Made by a program: the position numbers and the translations under genes. 7,491 nucleotides of DNA from Chloroflexota bacterium (GTDB taxonomy: Bacteria; Chloroflexota; Limnocylindria; P2-11E): assembly GCA_005881085.1 (NCBI GenBank), contig VBGU01000250.1, positions 1-7,491 on the forward strand, given 5' to 3'. The notes under the pieces are model-generated. The model worked only from the letters and a program-made list of their open reading frames with translations, did no database searches and was not told where the DNA came from. Within the stretch, counting starts at the first letter, position 1, and the number at the start of each line of letters is the position of its first letter. Positions 5,469 to 7,491 of this stretch are shown piece after piece.

Positions 5469-5919
5469 CTACGGCGTCAGCGCGTCCTCGATGCCATGCG
5501 CGATGGCAGCAGGATCGTAGGAACGACGCACCCACTGGCGATAGACGCCCAAACCCATCGTGCGGAAGACACCGTCGACGAACGCATCGCGATCCCGCCG
5601 GTTTGCGCGGAGATGCCCGCCGGTTTGCGCGGAGATGTGAGCGATCGTCAAGCTCAACGGCGAGCACCGGCCGGAACGTCGTGGCATCGCAGAGCACGAA
5701 GTCAACGTGCTTGGACGAGACCTGATTGAATGCCCCGGTATCGGCCCAACGGTCCAAGTCCTGACAAAGATCCGCTAGCCGGACCTTCGCAAAGACGAGA
5801 TACCGGCCTCCCGACGCGAGCACGAGCGCGACGTAGAAGGCCTTTTCGGAAGAGGTCAACAGCGAATGCGTGAGCTTGTATGGGTACGATTCCGGGTCGT
5901 GTGACTTCGCGAGAGCCAT
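5469..5919 (-). pseudogene. DUF2726 domain protein, frameshifted by a 22-bp tandem duplication
   Basis: From the ATG at 5917-5919 (an in-frame TTG lies at 5944-5946) the frame encodes LLTSSEKAFYVALVLASGG, RYLVFAKVRLADL, FNQVSSKHVDFVLCD and FRPVLAVELDDRSH, the conserved core of DUF2726 proteins. I recall these as related to PD-(D/E)XK nucleases; E25, D73 and the E89-x-D91 unit would be the candidate acidic residues. Directly after ELDDRSHLRANRR a 22-bp segment is repeated exactly, shifting the frame; the shifted frame runs to a stop at 5431. Removing one copy restores RDRDAFVDGVFRTMGLGVYR and a stop at 5469, giving a 142-residue protein of normal family length. TACTGT at 5926-5931 lies 6 nt before the ATG and no Shine-Dalgarno sequence is seen, so a leaderless start is possible. 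The role is unknown; DUF2726 often sits among nucleases and mobile or defence genes. Confidence 0.83.
5594..5637. repeat. Perfect 22-bp tandem duplication
   Basis: Positions 5594-5615 and 5616-5637 are identical over all 22 bases; the unit begins CCCGCCGG and ends GGAGATG. Two copies lie head to tail with no spacer. As 22 is not a multiple of three, the second copy is what breaks the DUF2726 reading frame. The lack of any mismatch points to a recent event or an assembly artefact. Confidence 0.95.
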
Positions 5920-6043
5920 GTGCTGACAGTACGAAGCGGTCGACAAGCAGCGGAAGCATTCAGAGAGACGTTCAGGCGTCGAGGCGAGATCAATGCGCCC
6001 GGCAGCGGCGATTTTTCGACGACTGATTTGATTCAGGACAACG

Positions 6044-6598
6044 CTAACCGGGCGGCCCCTCGCGCTGAGCGCGCTCCCAGTCTTCGCGCAGGACCTCGCC
6101 CGTCCAGACGTCGTGCCAACGGCCGTCGCGGTAGAACTCGTGACGTAGGACGCCGGACTGCCGGTAGCCGGCCTTCTCGAGCGCGCGTATCGAGGCCTTG
6201 TTCTCCATGAACGCGCGCGTGCGGATCTTGTGCAGGTTCAGCTCGCGGAAGCAGAAGGCGGTCCGCAGGGCCATCGCCTCGGAGGCGATCCCCTTGCGCC
6301 ACATCGATTTGTCACCGATCACGAGACCGGTCTCGCCGTGGCCGTGGCGATGGTCGATGCCGTGGATGCCGGTCGTTCCGACGACCCGGCCGTCCACTTC
6401 GATCGCCCACGCGACGCCGTTCGGGTCCTCGCCCGTCCGCTTAAACCACTCTTCCTCCTGTGAATCCGAGAGCGGGCCGAGCCCCGGCAGAAAGCGAAGC
6501 GTCTCCGTGTCCTCGAACCATCGCTGGTAGGTCGTGAGGTCTTCCTTTCGCGGCGGCCGCAGCGTGCATTTCTCCCCGCGGAGGATCGGACCGAACAC
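6044..6598 (-). CDS. GNAT family N-acetyltransferase (RimJ/RimL type)
   Basis: The 184-residue protein starts with the RimJ/RimL-type strand ILRGEKCTLRPPRKEDL (5-21). The acetyl-CoA pyrophosphate-binding motif A is GLVIGDKSMWRKGIASEAM (91-109), with the R/Q-x-x-G-x-G/A-like loop WRKGIAS. Motif B follows as NKASIRALEKAGYRQSGVLR (133-152), with the ASIRALEKAGY helix typical of acetyltransf_3 proteins, then HEFYRDGRWHDV, the usual last strands. It should transfer acetyl from acetyl-CoA to an amine, such as a protein N-terminus, an amino sugar, an antibiotic or a polyamine; the acceptor cannot be told. The GTG start (6596-6598) is well fixed because an in-frame stop lies only 3 codons upstream (6608-6610). 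No Shine-Dalgarno sequence is possible there. It lies downstream of the beta-helix gene but is separated from it by a hairpin and its own promoter. Confidence 0.92.
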   Translation of the reverse strand: MFGPILRGEKCTLRPPRKEDLTTYQRWFEDTETLRFLPGLGPLSDSQEEEWFKRTGEDPNGVAWAIEVDGRVVGTTGIHGIDHRHGHGETGLVIGDKSMWRKGIASEAMALRTAFCFRELNLHKIRTRAFMENKASIRALEKAGYRQSGVLRHEFYRDGRWHDVWTGEVLREDWERAQREGPPG

Positions 6599-6604
6599 GC
6601 GGGG

Positions 6605-6632
6605 AATTTACAGGAATGAATGCCGGGATCAA
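6605..6632 (-). promoter_or_regulatory. Probable leaderless promoter of the GNAT gene
   Basis: On the - strand TTGATC (6627-6632) and TAAATT (6605-6610) are separated by 16 bp and resemble -35 and -10 boxes. The -10 box ends 6 nt before the GTG start codon, so transcription would begin at or next to the start codon and give a leaderless mRNA. An in-frame stop inside the -10 box excludes an upstream start in this frame. Confidence 0.5.
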
Positions 6633-6639
6633 TTTGAGG

Positions 6640-6668
6640 GGGCGGCCCGTCGCCGCGACAGGCCGCCC
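6640..6668. terminator. GC-rich hairpin after the beta-helix gene, probable terminator
   Basis: GGGCGGCC (6640-6647) and GGCCGCCC (6661-6668) form a perfect 8-bp stem. Inside it, after a single C/A mismatch, GTCG (6649-6652) and CGAC (6656-6659) pair around a CCG loop, giving a 12-bp interrupted stem. It lies 6 nt after the stop of the beta-helix gene and before the GNAT promoter, where a terminator is expected. No T-run follows on the - strand, so it is not a textbook intrinsic terminator. Confidence 0.5.
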
Positions 6669-6674
6669 TCGACC

Positions 6675-7491
6675 CTAATGACCGGCGCCCTCGTCGTGGG
6701 CGCAAAGACCCGGCGGCGTCGATGTATTGCAGTGGTTGTTCTCGAACGTCGCCGAGGCGGCCTCCTGGCGGATGTCGACCGTGAGGTTGCCGAACGCGTG
6801 GTTGCGGGCGACGAGCAATCTCGTGCCGCTCATCAGACGAATGCCGGCATTGGTGCCGTCAGTCAATGGACCAGGCGCCAAGCCGTTGTCAAAAACACGG
6901 TTGCCCTCGATCACCGTGCCCGATGCGTTCCCGATGTTGCGGATGCCGTTGCCCCGGTTCTCAAAAGCGTCGTTCTCGAAGATCAGATTGTCGTTCGAGC
7001 CACCGATCTGAATCCCCCACTCATTGTTCCGCAAGGTGTTGTGGCGAACGATGTTGCGGTCCGATCCCCCGGCGAGAAAGATCCCGCACGCGTTCGCGCC
7101 GAGGTTGTCGACCGAAAGGTTCTGCTCGATCAGGTTGTCGTCCGAGTTGAACAGCTCGAGGGGGTCATGCACGGCGGCCGTCAGGATGTTTTCGCGGATC
7201 GTGTTGCCGTTCGCGTTCACAAGGAAGATGTCGTTGTCGTGGCCTTCGCGGACTGTGAACCCCTCGATCGTGACGCCGTGTGCGCCTGTTATCAGAATCC
7301 CGTGCCCCAGAAGATCTGCGTCGACGGTGACGTCTCCGGGCGCCCCCTTCGCCCGTAAAGTGATCTCGCTCGTCGTGATGCTCACCCGTTCGTGATAGAT
7401 CCCCGCGCAGACGAGGATCGTGTCGCCGGGCGCGGCCGCGGTGACCGCCGCCTGGATCGTCGCGAAGTCTGCCCTTTGGCAATCCGCACCG
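6675..7491 (-). CDS. Right-handed parallel beta-helix repeat protein (NosD/PbH1 type), 5' partial
   Basis: The frame is open to the right edge, so the true start, and any signal peptide, are outside; a GTG at 7383-7385 is internal. The first visible stretch, CQRADFATIQAAVTAAAPGD followed by TILVCAGIYHERVSITTSEI, is the usual N-terminal cap of pectate-lyase-fold proteins. Then come about seven 22-26-residue turns, each with an N-x-I or N-x-V strand and a G-I strand, for example NTIRENILT, NLIEQNLSVDN, RNIVRHNTLRNNEWGIQIGG, NLIFENDAFENRGNGIRNIG and GTVIEGNRVFDN. The C-terminus, ATFENNHCNTSTPPGLC, has a cysteine pair that could form a disulfide, matching an exported protein. Similar proteins are secreted or surface-bound and often bind or modify polysaccharides. 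No catalytic residues can be assigned, so enzymatic activity is open. About 271 residues are visible. Confidence 0.9.
   Translation of the reverse strand, partial: GADCQRADFATIQAAVTAAAPGDTILVCAGIYHERVSITTSEITLRAKGAPGDVTVDADLLGHGILITGAHGVTIEGFTVREGHDNDIFLVNANGNTIRENILTAAVHDPLELFNSDDNLIEQNLSVDNLGANACGIFLAGGSDRNIVRHNTLRNNEWGIQIGGSNDNLIFENDAFENRGNGIRNIGNASGTVIEGNRVFDNGLAPGPLTDGTNAGIRLMSGTRLLVARNHAFGNLTVDIRQEAASATFENNHCNTSTPPGLCAHDEGAGH

Noticed and set aside
4165..5520. 451-residue open frame on the + strand
   Set aside because: It is antisense to the MFS gene and its product is a low-complexity, Arg/Asp/Glu/His-rich sequence without hydrophobic cores, as expected for the opposite strand of a GC-rich gene.
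6534..7358. 274-residue open frame on the + strand
   Set aside because: Antisense to the beta-helix and GNAT genes. It has some valine-rich periodicity, but this mirrors the repeated strands of the beta-helix gene on the other strand.
1..7491. CRISPR array, insertion sequence, tRNA or riboswitch
   Set aside because: No regularly spaced direct repeats, transposase motifs, terminal inverted repeats, tRNA cloverleaf or known riboswitch core was seen on either strand; the only notable direct repeat is the 22-bp tandem pair.

Overview
The window (7491 bp, clearly GC-rich, with GTG and TTG starts and few strong ribosome-binding sites) looks like accessory chromosome of a high-GC environmental bacterium. 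Several starts sit only 6-9 nt downstream of a -10-like hexamer, which suggests leaderless mRNAs. Together with the gene families this fits a soil-type Actinobacteria, Chloroflexota or related lineage. No rRNA, tRNA or marker gene is present, so the phylum is an inference. I see no CRISPR array, insertion sequence or tRNA.

Left part (1-2516, + strand): a tight catabolic operon of a short-chain dehydrogenase (5' end cut by the window edge), a fumarylacetoacetate-hydrolase-fold protein closely resembling 2-keto-3-deoxy-pentonate dehydratases, and an Ldh/YiaK-type NAD(P)-dependent 2-oxoacid reductase. Genes overlap by 4 and 14 nt. Non-phosphorylative breakdown of a sugar or sugar acid is the best reading; the exact substrate is not determined.

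Middle part (2478-3594): a defence/stress-type locus. An XRE-HTH/MNT fusion (MntA-type nucleotidyltransferase antitoxin) and a HepT HEPN toxin overlap by 4 nt on the + strand. Divergent from them lies a VapB-like ribbon-helix-helix antitoxin with no VapC: its 3' end runs 39 nt into the Ldh gene. The 38-bp gap between the two divergent starts contains an 18-bp near-perfect palindrome that covers -10-like hexamers for both directions. This shared operator, the HTH-MNT fusion and the orphan antitoxin are the most interesting system in the window.

Right part (3595-7491, - strand): in transcription order, a secreted-type parallel beta-helix protein (5' end off the window), a strong GC hairpin, a GNAT acetyltransferase with a probable leaderless GTG start, a DUF2726 gene frameshifted by an exact 22-bp tandem duplication, an MFS exporter whose family-like N-terminus extends upstream of any canonical start codon, and a TMEM175/DUF1211 channel gene with an apparent in-frame internal deletion and a 1-nt frameshift. 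The DUF2726-MFS-TMEM175 stretch therefore looks like a decaying cluster, unless the small indels are assembly errors.
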